Below, in pieces: positions 34,040 to 45,477 of a stretch of 64,000 nt of DNA. The notes below the pieces were generated by a model. It saw only the letters and a list, made by a program, of their open reading frames with translations. It made no database searches and was not told where the DNA came from. The stretch lies in contig CM041465.1 in NCBI GenBank assembly GCA_023213395.1, positions 179,063,741-179,127,740 on the forward strand, read 5' to 3'. A program made the position numbers and the translations under genes. How positions within the stretch are numbered: position 1 is the stretch's first letter; the number at the start of each line of letters is the position of its first letter. The stretch comes from Cycas panzhihuaensis (lineage: Eukaryota; Cycadophyta).

Positions 34040-34615
34040 AAAAAATTGGAAAGAAACATTACATCTCTAATACACTTTCTTAATGTTTATTTTTTGAAAT
34101 CTAAGTTAGGTCCTAGCTTTTCAAAATTTGTCCTTCATAGGTGGCTTGATAAAAACATATGTAGGCTTCTCCCTTCTAGGTATATACTCAAGATAAACCT
34201 ACGATCACTTCATAATCTCTTTAATAAGGTGTTAATCAATCTCAATATGCTTTATTTTCTAATGAAAAAATAAATTATTTACTATTTTTAGCATACTTTA
34301 ATTTTCACAATTCATGATTATGGGATCCAATTATCTAATTATAAGCCATTAAGGACTCTCCTAAGTCATAAAGCTTTATAAACAACTATTGAAATTTCTA
34401 TACATTCTATTTTTATGGATGACCTTACCATAGCCTTTTACTTCCTATCTCTATAAAAATATGTACTTTATAGTATATTTTCTATCATTAGGGCCCCAAC
34501 TAAAGTACACATGTGAATAACTTATAAGTTATATACCTAAGTTTAGAAGTGTATCTTTAGTATATATAATTCTATTATCCATTATTCCCTTCATATATTA
34601 AAGCATTCCTTTTAT
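34040..34615 (-). pseudogene. Copia relic D: RNase H and pol C-terminus
   Basis: Minus-strand fragments resembling the end of copia pol: KGMLQYMKGIMDNRIIYTK (about 34610-34550), PNDRKYTIKYIF (about 34490), and YIPRREKPTYVFIKPPM (about 34190-34140), which corresponds to the LxTxEQxADxFTKPL end of copia pol. Frames shift several times. The upstream part of the same gene continues at 41103, on the other side of copia element E. Confidence 0.6.
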
Positions 34616-35065
34616 TGCTAACTAATATTATTAGTGGATTTGACTAGAGGTCAATATATGGTAATTATTAATGCTTCATATGGTTATAGGTGGAATCAAG
34701 AAACAAAGTGTTATTCAAGAGATACAACATTTTACAAGAGTCTCAAACCTATTTAAAAAGTTATGACTCTTGGTTAGAAGTGACCTTTAGGTCATATAAA
34801 AAGGATTCATAATAGGATTAAATAATCATCAAAACATTCAAGTTTTAATCACTTAGTGATCTATAATATAACCATTAGCATTTGTAATTAATCATTAATC
34901 TTTCATGTGTGGATTTTTTTCTTAAAAAGGTTTTCCACGTAAAATTATGTCCTCTACTTATTATGTTCCCTTGTATAATGTAATGTATGCTATGTAAATG
35001 ATATAAAGATATGGAAAAAATTTATATGGCATTAGTAAAAGTCTAAGCATATCTAAATTGCCACA
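34616..35065 (+). repeat. 5' LTR of copia E
   Basis: It begins TGCTAACTAATATT and aligns with 40661-41102 through blocks such as TTTAGGTCATATAAAAA and AATAATCATCAAA. The primer site follows at once at 35066-35077 (TTGTATCAAAGC, one change from TGGTATCAAAGC, tRNA-Met type). Confidence 0.75.
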
Positions 35066-35077
35066 TTGTATCAAAGC

Positions 35078-36622
35078 TACTTAGGATTATGCATAGTATT
35101 ATGATGTCATTGAGAACTAGATTGCGTCAGTGCCAAGATTGGTAGCTTGACCAAACTTAGATAAATGGATTGTGATCTATCCTAACAACTTTAAGAACAA
35201 AAAATAGTGATAATAATTAATTATATAGTAAAAATAAGTCATGTGAAGCCCATTTTCATTTATTATTTATTGTTTCTCACTATTGAATCTTCATATATAT
35301 GTGAGTATCTACGTTTAGGCAATGTAAGAAAGTGTTTGATTGATTGATAACCTCTAGAGGAGTTTAGAATCGATCTATTAGAAAGAGGTTGAATATTATT
35401 GATTTTTTTCATTATTTAGAGGTTATTTTCACTCATTAGAAGCCTATGAGAGCACATTTGTTGGAACAAGAAGTTATTTGGTGTCTCTATCTAAGCTATA
35501 AAGGATTTCAAATAGTGTTAGACTCATTTAAGAGGCCATATGACATGTTAGGCATCTAATAAAATATTAACTGTTATTCTAGGAAAAATGGTAAGAGATC
35601 TCTTTATTTTTTAGTATTTTTTCTTCATTTGGCCTTATAAAAACTAAGTTAAGATCTTGAGAAATGTGTTTATATATGATTATAACCATCATATTGAGTT
35701 CATTTAATTTTTTAATCCTTTATTTATCTATGTGAGACCATGTAACCAATTTGAGAGGGTAATGACTATTTTGTTGAGATGCAAATATTTAAAGTAAAAA
35801 TCTTTTGATTTATTATTATTTTTAACATGCCTAAAATTAACTTGAGAATATAAATCCTTTTTGATAATTAGATGACTTTTAAGAAGTCAAAATAAGTGAT
35901 TTATTAGTTGTGGGCATGATGCAAAGAGCAACAATACTTGGGAGATAATTGTTACTTTGTTTCTTATAAAAACTTAATCATTGAATTATTTTCTAATTCA
36001 TAATCATGGTGAAAGAACCTATCCAACTAGAGGAGCTATTTTCATATATTTTTCCCACCATATGGAGAGGGAATGAGTGTTTTTTTAAAACCCACTTTTC
36101 ATGATTTTCTAGCCTTTGCATTATGTTGGGTCCACTTGGGGCTATGTATATGTTCCCTAGTGATTACTACTACCTTATGTTTGAGTGTGTTAGTTATAGA
36201 AGTAGAAAACATAGAAGTTATTAGTCATTTAAAGCCAAAATGATCCATTTTTTAGTATTTTTAGATATTATTTAAGGCTATAAGAGGCTGCACAACCCAT
36301 ATCATTATTGTTTAGATCTTATTTATTATTGAGATAATGATATATACCTATTGGATATTTCTAATGAAAGAAGCATATTGAGAGGGCTTTTGATTAGTTT
36401 TGAGCTACTTTTATCCTAGTTATTACCTTTTGAAACTATTTCAAGTCATACTGGGTACATTGGGATTAAGAAAAAAGGTCATGGATGCAAATCAAGTAAT
36501 TAAGAACACATTTAACAAGTGTGTAGACTACATTTAGTGGTCTTGAGGTGCTTTCTTAAGTAATTTGATGTGTGAAGGTGTTTGTTTGAGAAGTTGCACT
36601 CATATTATCTTCAGTTTTCACC
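35078..36622 (+). other. Long leader of copia E, no gene
   Basis: About 1.5 kb without sustained coding. It may include an older unrecognised insertion. Confidence 0.4.
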
Positions 36623-37420
36623 ATGGAGAAGTTGTTGATTGTGATTTTTAATGGTAATAACGTTAACGAATGGAAGACCAATATGGGGATACATTTAATG
36701 GTAAATCACTTATGGGTAATCACCTCATTACTATTTCCCTTAATAAGAAGGAAAAAATTTAGTTGGAGGAGGAGAAGTTTATGGCAATTAATTCTCTCTC
36801 TCCCTCTCTCTCTTACCTTAAATTAGATAACATTGATTCATAACCTCAAGTCTCTAAATAAAATATAGATGAAGTTATCTAAGACCTTTGAAATGACAAA
36901 ACCACATTATTATATTGTTTTCTTTGTGGACTTGTTAAAAACTACCATTAAATATAAGAATGATACTAGTGCTTGCATGAATAAGATGATGAATTTAAGA
37001 AATAAACTTAAAGTAATTAAATTAGGATCTATTTATAAGGAGATATTAATTACTATTATAATGTAGAGGTTACCAATTATATTCATTATATTTTGAACTA
37101 CCTATGTACAATATTCTTGTATGGAAGAGTTGGAATTTGATGAGCTAAAAGCCATGATTTTAGATGAGGGTGCTAAACTAAACCATCATGGTTTTCTTTA
37201 GAGTTCTAAATCCAATCATGCCTTGGTGATAAAAACATAGAAGTTGTGAGGTAAATAGAAAAAGAAAGACCTATAAAAGTCTAATACTTCAAAAAAATAA
37301 TAACTAAAGAAGAATAAGAGGTTTAATAGAACTAATAATTACTATAATATAGTTGGCCATAAGGAGACAAAATGTTACAAAAATAAGTAGGACACATGCA
37401 AGGTGAAGGGAAAAGATATT
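36623..37420 (+). pseudogene. gag: gag of copia E
   Basis: ATG 36623 opens MEKLLIVIFNGNNVNEWKTNM, the usual start of copia gag (hydrophobic, then NW/EWK). A helical region with TSACMNKMMNLRNKL follows at about 36965-37010. The zinc knuckle at about 37340-37395 reads NYYNIVGHKETKCYKNK; the first Cys pair has become Tyr residues, so the knuckle is lost. Confidence 0.65.
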
Positions 37421-38900
37421 AAAGTCCATTCTATGCAGATAAGGTCCTTGTTGTTAAAGGATGGGTGGATTCTTAATTCAAGTGTGTAGTGATATATAAA
37501 TTCCTCCAAAGTGAAGTTTACATCATGGAATATTAGCCATTATGATTCTTAAATTATACATGGTAATACCCATGCCATGCCTATTAGCGATGTTAGAATA
37601 GTGAATCTTACAAAGGGGATTTTTGAACAAGTGTATTATGTACCAGAGATGAAGGAAAATATTTTATTAACCTAAGAGCTTTATAAAAAGGGTTTGAAGA
37701 TCATATGTTATAAAGATAAGTGCCTAATTAAGGATCCAAAGAAGTGATTTGTTATCATTATAACTAGGAGAGTAAAGAATGATTTTTAGATGTTTAAAAA
37801 AATTTTAGAATCCAAATCAATAATAGTGATTTCATTACCAATGTATATGATAATAGTTAATTATGGCATGAAAGGGTAGGGCATCTTAATTATGGTAGTA
37901 TATCATTGATTAACAAGCTAAAGATAGTGGAGGGGTTGTCATAGATCTCATATCTAAATGGTATATGTGAAGGATGTACATATGGAAAGCATCATAAATA
38001 TCCTTTTGCTTAACATAAAGTCTAGAGAGATGAAGAGAAGCTACAACTCATGCATTTAAATGTGATGGGTGCACTTTTTATGCCTTTAATGGGTAGAGCT
38101 TGTTGTACCTTAGTATTTATGGATGATTACACTAGGAAGACCTAGGTATATTTTTAAAAGAATAAGTTAGAAGCATTTGATTGATTTCAATAATTGGAGG
38201 TTAGAATCAAGAATTATTGTATTTGAAAGATAAAAATTTTAAGAAGTGATAATGGAAAGAAATATAATAATCATGCCTTTAACCAGTTCTATCTTTAGAC
38301 ATGGTATTAAATGAGAATTCACAATCTCATATACCCTACAATAAAATGGTGTCACAGATTAGAAGAATCATACCATGATGGAGATGGCAAGATGTATGTT
38401 ATATGTATAGAATTTGTCATAGAACTTTTGGGCAAAAATTGTAAGGACTATTATTCATGTGTTAAACTGGGCACTAACTAAAGTAATTAGCGATACAATG
38501 TTGGAAGAGAAATGGATCAGTTAAAAACCTTTTGTTGATTATTTCAAAGTCTTTAGATGCATTGCATATGCACACATCCTTGAGAATAAATATAAGAAGA
38601 TGGATTACAAGATTCAAAAATATGTCTTCATGGGGTATTTTGATTAGAATAAAGGCTATCAATTGTGGGATTTAAAATTAAAAAAGCTTCAAGTTAGTTA
38701 GGATGTTTAGTTTGATGAGTTGATGATGTATCATGCTTCAAGTACTACATTTAAAAAAAATTTAAATATATTATTACTACCAAATCATTTATGGTTAGAT
38801 GGTGAGTCTGAGGATCAAAATGAAGTTGGGTAAATCAATGGGAATGTCAAGGAATAATAATCATAAGAGGAGATAGTAGTGACACCATAGCCCTCAAGAC
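37421..38900 (+). pseudogene. Protease and integrase of copia E
   Basis: Protease-like remnant at about 37500-37700 (VKFTSWNISHYDS, then VYYVPEMKENIL, the standard copia segment after the protease). Pre-integrase HERVGHLNYGSISLINKL (about 37868-37920) and the zinc part CEGCTYGKHHKYPF (about 37970-38010) follow. The integrase core shows LNVMGALF, where the first catalytic Asp is Asn, and LRSDNGKKY (about 38230), where the second Asp is kept. Many stops occur. Confidence 0.68.
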
Positions 38901-39057
38901 TATTATTGGTAAGGAAGATAATTGAAGCATCTAGAGTAATTACAAATCCATCAGATGATTAAAGAATTAAAAATCAATATGCCAATCATGATCTTATAGT
39001 TAATACCATTCACTTACATGAGCCAGATTCTTTTACTAAGGAAGAGAAAAATCCTTA

Positions 39058-39780
39058 ATGGTGAGCTATAATGGAGGTGAGTATAGTTCTATTATAGAAA
39101 AATAAACTTGATATTTAGTCTTATTACCTATAGGGAAAAACTTGGTTGAATGTAAGTGGGTCTATAAAATAAAGTTTTAAGTTGATGGTGAGGTGGAAAA
39201 GTTTAAGTTTAAACTTATTACCCAAGGTTTTAAATAAAAAGACAGGATAGATTATGATGAGGCATTTACACCTATCTTAAGGATTACTACTATCAACTTA
39301 ATCATTTTCATTATAGCCAAAGTCAAGTGGGAGACATATAAGGTAGATGTAAAGTCTATATTCCTTAATGATAAATTGAAGGAGGAGATTTATACGGTAT
39401 AAGCTCCTAGTTTCATTGAGGAAGGATGTGAGAAGTTTATATCTCATTTGAGGAAATCTTTATATGGCCTACAACAAGCACCATAAGAATGGTTTATGAA
39501 GACTAATGTAATCTTAAAAGAAGAAGGATTTATTATAATAGATCTAGGGTTGAATATGTATGTTAAGTAAACCATCATATTAATTATGCTTATTATTTTA
39601 TATGTTGATGATTTGATCATTATAGGCAATCATCATAAGGAGATTAAGGTGGTGAAAATGTACCTATAGAAGAATTTTAATATGACTAATATAAGACTAC
39701 TTTTTGGGCATGGAAATAAGGCAACTAAAAGATAAAATTTTGGTATCATAAAGGAAGTATATAGAATCATTTCTTAAAAA
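39058..39780 (+). pseudogene. Reverse transcriptase of copia E
   Basis: Copia RT blocks are in order: CKWVYKIKF (about 39152), VDGEVEKFKFKLITQGF (about 39182), YDEAFTPILRITTI, YKVDVKSIFLND (about 39340) and HLRKSLYGLQQAP (about 39440). The catalytic box LYVDDLIIIG (about 39598) is intact. Stops at single codons (for example where a Gln would precede VDGE) and a frameshift after 39690 inactivate it. Confidence 0.82.
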
Positions 39781-40310
39781 GTTTAGAATGATGGAATACA
39801 AGACCATGAGAATATTATGTGTTAAAGGCACAAAACTTTTAAAGGACACAAAGAATCTTGTAGTTGATGGGATGCTATACAAAAATTTGGTGGGAAGTCT
39901 AATATACTTAACTCATATAAGGCCTAATATTACCTATGTTGTTGGATTGGTATCTCAATCTATGCAAAATCCCCAAGAGGTACATTAGATTATAACAAAA
40001 AGGATTCTAAGATATTTGAAGGCTTCTCCAAATCATGGTTTAGAGTATTTAAGACACGGTGATATAAGATTGTAAGAGTATACTAATTCTAATTGGTGTG
40101 ACAACTCTAATGATAGAAAATATGTTAGAGGATACATGTTTGGTATTGGTGGTGGACCAATATAATGGGAATCGAAGAAACAACGAACTACTATATTATC
40201 TTCAACTAAGGTAGAGTACTAGGGGTTCTCACTAGCTATTTATGAAGTAATTTAGTTCAAGGGAATATTGAATATTCTTGGCATTTAAAGTACTACAACA
40301 ACTTTCTTTG
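39781..40310 (+). pseudogene. RNase H region of copia E
   Basis: NLVGSLIYLTHIRPNITYVVGLVSQ (39880-39960) is the standard copia block between RT and RNase H. Next come a GYMFGIGGGPI segment (about 40130) and SSTKVEYQGFSLAIYEV (about 40203), the RNase H motif corresponding to S-T-x-E-x-E-Y/F. Confidence 0.78.
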
Positions 40311-40651
40311 TGGATAATTAAAAGTACCATTCAATTATCAAAGAATCCTAAGTTTCGTACTTAAACCAAAAATATTCAGATAGAACATGGTTATATTTAA
40401 GAGATGGTTAAACTAGGGAAGCTAATTATGGAATATTATTTGATTAATAAATAACTAGAAGATATATTTATAGAGTTTCTTATTAAAGATCATTTTAGAA
40501 GAATTTATATCAGATTAGACCTACATGAGGTTTGCCCTTGAGGGGGTGTAAATCTATAAGGTCAACTCCCACTTACCTTAAAGGTTGTTAAACTACACCA
40601 CAAAGATTAATCTGCAACTATATGTTGAGTCCTGAATTTCACACTTGTATT

Positions 40652-41102
40652 AAGAAGGGATGTTAGCAAATATATTTAAAGGGTAATATGTAATAATTGT
40701 GAATCTTCAAATGGTTATGGGTGGAATCAAGTAACAAGGAGGTGTTGTTCAAGAGATGCAACCTTTTAGAAGAGTCTTGAAACTATTTGAAGAATCATAG
40801 CTTTTGACTAGACATACCCTTTAGGTCATATAAAAATGATCCATGATAAGGTTGAATAATCATCAAATCATTTATATTTTAATCACCTTATGATTTACAA
40901 TATAAATGTTAGTATTTCTAATGAATCATCAGTCTTTCATGTATAGTTTTTTTTTTTTTTTTAAAGGTTTCCTATATAAACTTGTATCTTTTATGTATTA
41001 TGTTCTCTTGTATGATACGATATATGTTATGTAAATAATATAAAGATTTAGTAGGAATTCACATGGTATCAAGGCAATCTTGAGCATGTTTGAATTCTCA
41101 CA
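40652..41102 (+). repeat. Polypurine tract and 3' LTR of copia E
   Basis: AAGAAGGGA at 40652-40660 is the polypurine tract. The LTR starts TGTTAGCAAATATATT at 40661 and aligns with the 5' LTR. A T16-17 run near 40948 is private to this copy. Confidence 0.75.
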
Positions 41103-41695
41103 AGTATAACTATTTAGGAGTAGTCATTTACGTAATAATTATATGCATTATATATGCAATGTCTAGCCTATTAATAGCTAAGTAAATTAGGCTTCTAATT
41201 AAATGTCTACATAAAGTTTCATCCACCTTATCTGTATTATCTCCCAAAAGTAACTTAATTATAGTTTCCATAGGCATTGCTATTGTATTGAATTATAACA
41301 CTTTAAACCTTTTAGTAATCTCTTTTGCATACTTATTTTGAGAGATAAATATGCCATTATCCTTCTGCTAGATCTTAGTGATTAAACAATAATGCATCAA
41401 CCTTTAATCCTTCATCTCAAAAGTGTTATGTAGTTTTCTTTTTATATCATTAACCATATTATGATAATTTCTATATATTAATAGCTCATTAAAATAAGCC
41501 ACTAAGATAACAATGTCTTTTCTATCATGTAACATATATAAGTTCGAATCATTAGGGTTTATTTTAAATCTTATTTTCTTCAAGTAAACATTAATATTTT
41601 TGTACTGAACTCTTGGGCTTACTTTACACCATATGATAAATTCAATAATTTGCATACATAATCGACATTCTTTAGTTGGACCTAAACCAACTATC
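41103..41695 (-). pseudogene. Copia relic D: reverse transcriptase part
   Basis: The minus strand at 41655-41404 reads KIRFKINPNDSNLYML, then DIVILVAYFNELLIYRN, where copia RT has a VDDxL catalytic box (here FNELL), and ends FEMKD. It continues to 41103 through GIFISQNKYAKEI and LIRSLIYLAINRLDIAY. The reading resumes at 34615 (KGMLQYMKGIM), showing that copia E inserted here. The upstream end is lost near 41695. Confidence 0.72.
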
Positions 41696-42023
41696 TCCTA
41701 ACTAGTGATATGTTTCTTCTATTTCAAGTCTAAGCTAAGAGACAAGAAGATTAAGAGAACTAAAGGGACTACATTTTCCAACTCCTAAGAAGGAGTCTCC
41801 ACCTGATTATACCATTTGAAAAAGGTATAAGTAAATCAACAAAAGGCTAGGATATAAAGGGGGTGATTGAATCCACTAGCCTATACAATCAGACGTAGGA
41901 GTTCTGAGTTTAGGATTCTGCTAACAATGTCTCTTGTGTCATTCCTAAGGACTCCTTTCTTCATATTCTTTCAACCTTTAGAGTTATACTTAAATGAAGG
42001 CGAAGGGCTAAGTGATAGAAAAG
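41696..42023. other. Short spacer, no gene
   Basis: Nothing recognised between copia relic D and the target duplication of element F. Confidence 0.5.
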
Positions 42024-42028
42024 TTTTA

Positions 42029-42112
42029 TGTTATGATCCTTCACCATATGAGGTTACTCTTATTGTATTTATCCCACATAAATAAGTCTAAGAGATGGGC
42101 AACTTAATAGCC

Positions 42113-42150
<38 letters not shown>

Positions 42151-42286
42151 AGTGGGATCATGATGCATTTTGTAATCTTATGTTAATGAATGTTCTTTAG
42201 AACTTCATCTTCTTCTTTACCTTTTGTCTATTATTTTCTATTTCTATTTCTCTATGTTGAATGGTAACATGAATAGGTTCATTATA
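42029..42286 (+). repeat. 5' LTR of element F
   Basis: TGTTATGATCCTTCACC start. It shares the block TGGGATCATGATGCATTTTG with the 3' LTR. A (TA)n expansion near 42115-42145 makes it about 13 bp longer than its partner. Confidence 0.85.
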
Positions 42287-42999
42287 ATTAGAATTAGAGC
42301 GACAATCTTGTAGGTGTCATCAAGGATTTAAAAGTATATTTGAGAGAATAAATATTGAAATTTCTAAAAAGTAATGGTGGATTTGAAACAAAATGGCTCA
42401 TTCTATAAATTTTGAGTGGTTGCACTAAATATTTTAGGGTAGAAGTGTAAAAATTACAGCAAAATTAATTTTGGCCTACTTTTTTTCTCTGTCACTATAT
42501 TTCTAGGATAGATCTACAACCTCAATTTCAAAGAGCCATAACTTTAATTACAGGTATCCAAATGCCCTCAATTTTTTTTGATTTTGTGCAATTTTTAATT
42601 TACTTTCCAATGTAAGCAGTTTAAGGATAATCAGATTTTAGAGTAGAAAGTTATTAGTATTTTATCAGAATGTACTATTATAGTCCCTAAAAACCCTAAT
42701 TGTGGGATTCTTAAAAGGAGCATAACTTTTTATCTAGATATCAGAATTTAATTTTGTCTAAATCGTTGGAATCATATTTTAGAGGCCATAATTTTTATCC
42801 ATATTTTATATATTTTTGAGCTACATATATTTTTTAAAATATTTGTTTTGAATTTAGGGGTTTGATACTATATTTTCTTAGCCATTCAGACTTTGGTCAT
42901 AAAACCATTACTCTTGAGGCCCACTATTTTTTGTATCAAAATTAGGGGTTAACAGGTTATAAACACCCCTAATCTCTTCTATATCCATATTATCGTGGA

Positions 43000-43640
43000 T
43001 ACAATAGGGCCCATGCCACGTATCTTTAATGCAGATGGGACTCTTTCTCCAAGTGACTGGGTTGATGATATAGAGGCATATTTAAAATCACTTAATAACA
43101 ACTGCATGAACAATAAAGAGATGGCTAAAGTAGCCTCATTATATCTACAAGGATAACCTTACCTTTGGTTTTAAGAGTGGTATAAACCAAATCATATATT
43201 TAATTAATTTTCATTTCTATAATTAGATATTCATATTAAATACAATACTTCTTGGTGGGAAAAAATATAAAATCTTAAAAAATATAAACAAGAAGCATGG
43301 AAAATACTTAAGAAGTATAATCGTAGCATGGGACAATGAATTCTCCCCACTTTGCAAAGTCAAGAACAAAAGAAAGATGATAATAAAGAAAAGAAATATT
43401 AAGAGTAAGTAGCAAAAGTTGTTTGCCACCCCACATCACCGGCTGCACCTAAGGACAAGGAAGAAAATGCATCCCCAATAATTGAAAGATGAACTAAAGA
43501 GCAAGTAACATAAGTTATTTACCACCTTACACCACCAACGACACCTAAGGACAAGGAAGAAAAGGCATCACAAGTAGTTGAAAGACAAACTAAAATGGAA
43601 CCATATCGGCATCCACATTATCAAGAGGCCTAGTGCAATA
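43000..43640 (+). pseudogene. gag: gag remnant of element F
   Basis: The frame from about 43009 reads MPRIFNADGTLSPSDWVDDIEAYL, then KVASLYLQG and LWF-stop-EWYKPN. This resembles the retrotransposon gag core, where a small-residue helix is followed by a WW/WF motif. Later segments are charged and repetitive: a unit with CCACACCACC/PAAPKDKEE occurs twice, around 43420-43470 and 43515-43565. No zinc knuckle is evident. Confidence 0.55.
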
Positions 43641-43893
43641 AAACTTATCAAGTAAGGCACTCATCAATTACAAACACTAGGTAAGCACATTATTTGAGCT
43701 TAAGGTTTTAACATTATAAATATCTAGAGTATATCAGAAGATGTTCAAGGTGTATCAAAATCAACTTAAGATGGATAGATCCCTATTATATGCACAGTTT
43801 TTCTAACGACCTTTGCAAGAGTTATCAATTAGATATTAATAATAGGAGATGGTCACATGTATCATCAAATCAGGATGCTTTAAGGTCAAAGCA

Positions 43894-44155
43894 TTTTAGG
43901 GGGGAGGGCATATTATGATCCTCCACCATATAAGGTTACTCTTATTATATTTATCCCATATGCATAAGTTTAAGAGATGGGTAGCCTTAATAGCCCCATA
44001 TATATGTATGTAATGTATAAGTGGGACCATGATGCATTTTGTAATCTTATGTTAATGAATGATCTTTGGAACTTCATCTTCTTCTTTATCTTTTGTCTAT
44101 CATTTTCTATTTCTATTTCTTTATGTTGAATGGTAATAGGAATAGGTTCGTTATA
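43894..44155 (+). repeat. Polypurine tract and 3' LTR of element F
   Basis: Purine tract 43894-43910, then LTR TATTATGATCCTCCACC from 43911 to 44155 (245 bp), ending one base before the right TTTTA duplication. Confidence 0.85.
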
Positions 44156-44160
44156 TTTTA

Positions 44161-45477
44161 TCTTCTTTTTTTGTTTTGTTTATTTTTTCAAAGAAATAAA
44201 ATCACAAGAATAATCAATGAAACTACAAGATCTATCCACCTTCTTTTCAACACACAAATAGGCCAAAGAACTAACTTCACACATGCAATGTTTTTTTTTT
44301 TTTTTCTCTTTTCTTTTTTTTAATAGAATGGAGCACACTAAAATGAAAAAGAATCCACCTCCTTTAGATGCAATACTTACATTTTCAATAAAGGAAAAAA
44401 ACTAGCATGAAATACAACTAACACCACATGCAACTATATATGGAAATTACCAAGAGATCCAATAGCATGTAATGTTTATATGAAGTTTTTTGTTCTAATT
44501 ACATGTTATTTTCTTTTTGGAGAATGCTTTTGAGATGAAAAGAGATATCTTAAATATTTACTATTGCTATAATGAATAATTTTAAGACCATAGAGATTGC
44601 ATGCGATCAATCATATCCAAGTCATTATCCATAAATAAGCAACAAATTAAAAAATAAAGAGATTATATCACAATTAGAGTCTATTAGATACGAAATGGGT
44701 GCTTGGATATCATATGATCTAATTAAATAAAAAATATATCATTTATATATTCAAATTTCCTTCTAAAATAAGGATATAATAAAAGGGGTGAAATCAAATA
44801 AGAACAATATGAGCAACTTTCTATGATTTCTTATCTATTAAATAACTCTTACCTCATAATAGATTTCTTTATTTCTTTCATATGATCAAAATACTTCAAA
44901 TTCTTCCTTTAAAACTAGTAAAGGAAAAAGAGAAATGAGGACAATAGGCTCAATAATAGCTATAAATAAGTTAAGATGAAATCAAGCATCTTGGAGATTT
45001 GGATAACTACCAAAGAATAGGAAAGAGAAGTTATCTTGTGAGTGAAGAGATGAGTATTCTTCACAATAGTCTATTCCCTTTTTATCCTATAAAGGGTGGA
45101 CCTTTCAACCAAATTTCCAAGGTGAAAAAATAGTATAAAGGCACTTCAAATATTAACAAGAAGAAAAGAAAGATTATGAGCATAAATAGTCACCAACGAG
45201 TAACAAAATTGTAAGACTTCATAATAGGAAAGTTCTTACTAAGAACAAAGGAGTTTAAAGTTGAAAACTTGCAAGAAGTTAAGAATTTCAAAGAATACTA
45301 ACCATTGAAATATGAGTATCAGCAAAATAACAACCAAAGCTTCAAAATCTCCTCTTGATTTTACCTATTTTCTTCAAAAATAGTCTTTTAAGTAGTAGTA
45401 ATAAAAATCTATAAAAATCTTAAGAAAGCTCTCTAAAACTTGATCTCTAAGCTCATAAACTTTGAATCCATGTTCAT
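44161..45477. other. AT-rich DNA, no gene
   Basis: About 1.3 kb without a sustained frame or element signature. Homopolymer T runs are at 44290-44320. Confidence 0.5.

Larger units (their letters stand above)
34616..41102 (+). mobile_element. Ty1/copia retrotransposon E, decayed but with both LTRs
   Basis: The pair of LTRs (34616-35065, 40661-41102) brackets gag, protease, integrase, RT and RNase H in copia order on the plus strand. It splits minus-strand copia relic D. The leader from LTR to gag (35078-36622) is about 1.5 kb, long for a copia element. Flanking pentamers TTTAT and AGTAT agree at three of five positions, so a target duplication is only weakly supported. Confidence 0.8.
42029..44155 (+). 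mobile_element. Gag-only LTR retrotransposon F (TR-GAG type)
   Basis: The two LTRs (42029-42286 and 43911-44155) are flanked by a perfect TTTTA duplication (42024-42028 and 44156-44160). The internal region is only about 1.6 kb and holds a degenerate gag but no pol motif. Primer-site remnant TAGAATTAGAGC (42289-42300) resembles TGGTATCAGAGC. The polypurine tract TTTTAGGGGGGAGGGCA (43894-43910) abuts the 3' LTR. It would depend on another element's pol for movement. Confidence 0.85.

Noticed and set aside
34046-34273. 75-codon plus-strand frame
   Set aside because: It is antisense to the RNase H/pol end of copia relic D.
44066-44323. 85-codon Phe/Leu-rich frame
   Set aside because: It spans the LTR end of element F and T-homopolymers. 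It has no motif and is low complexity.
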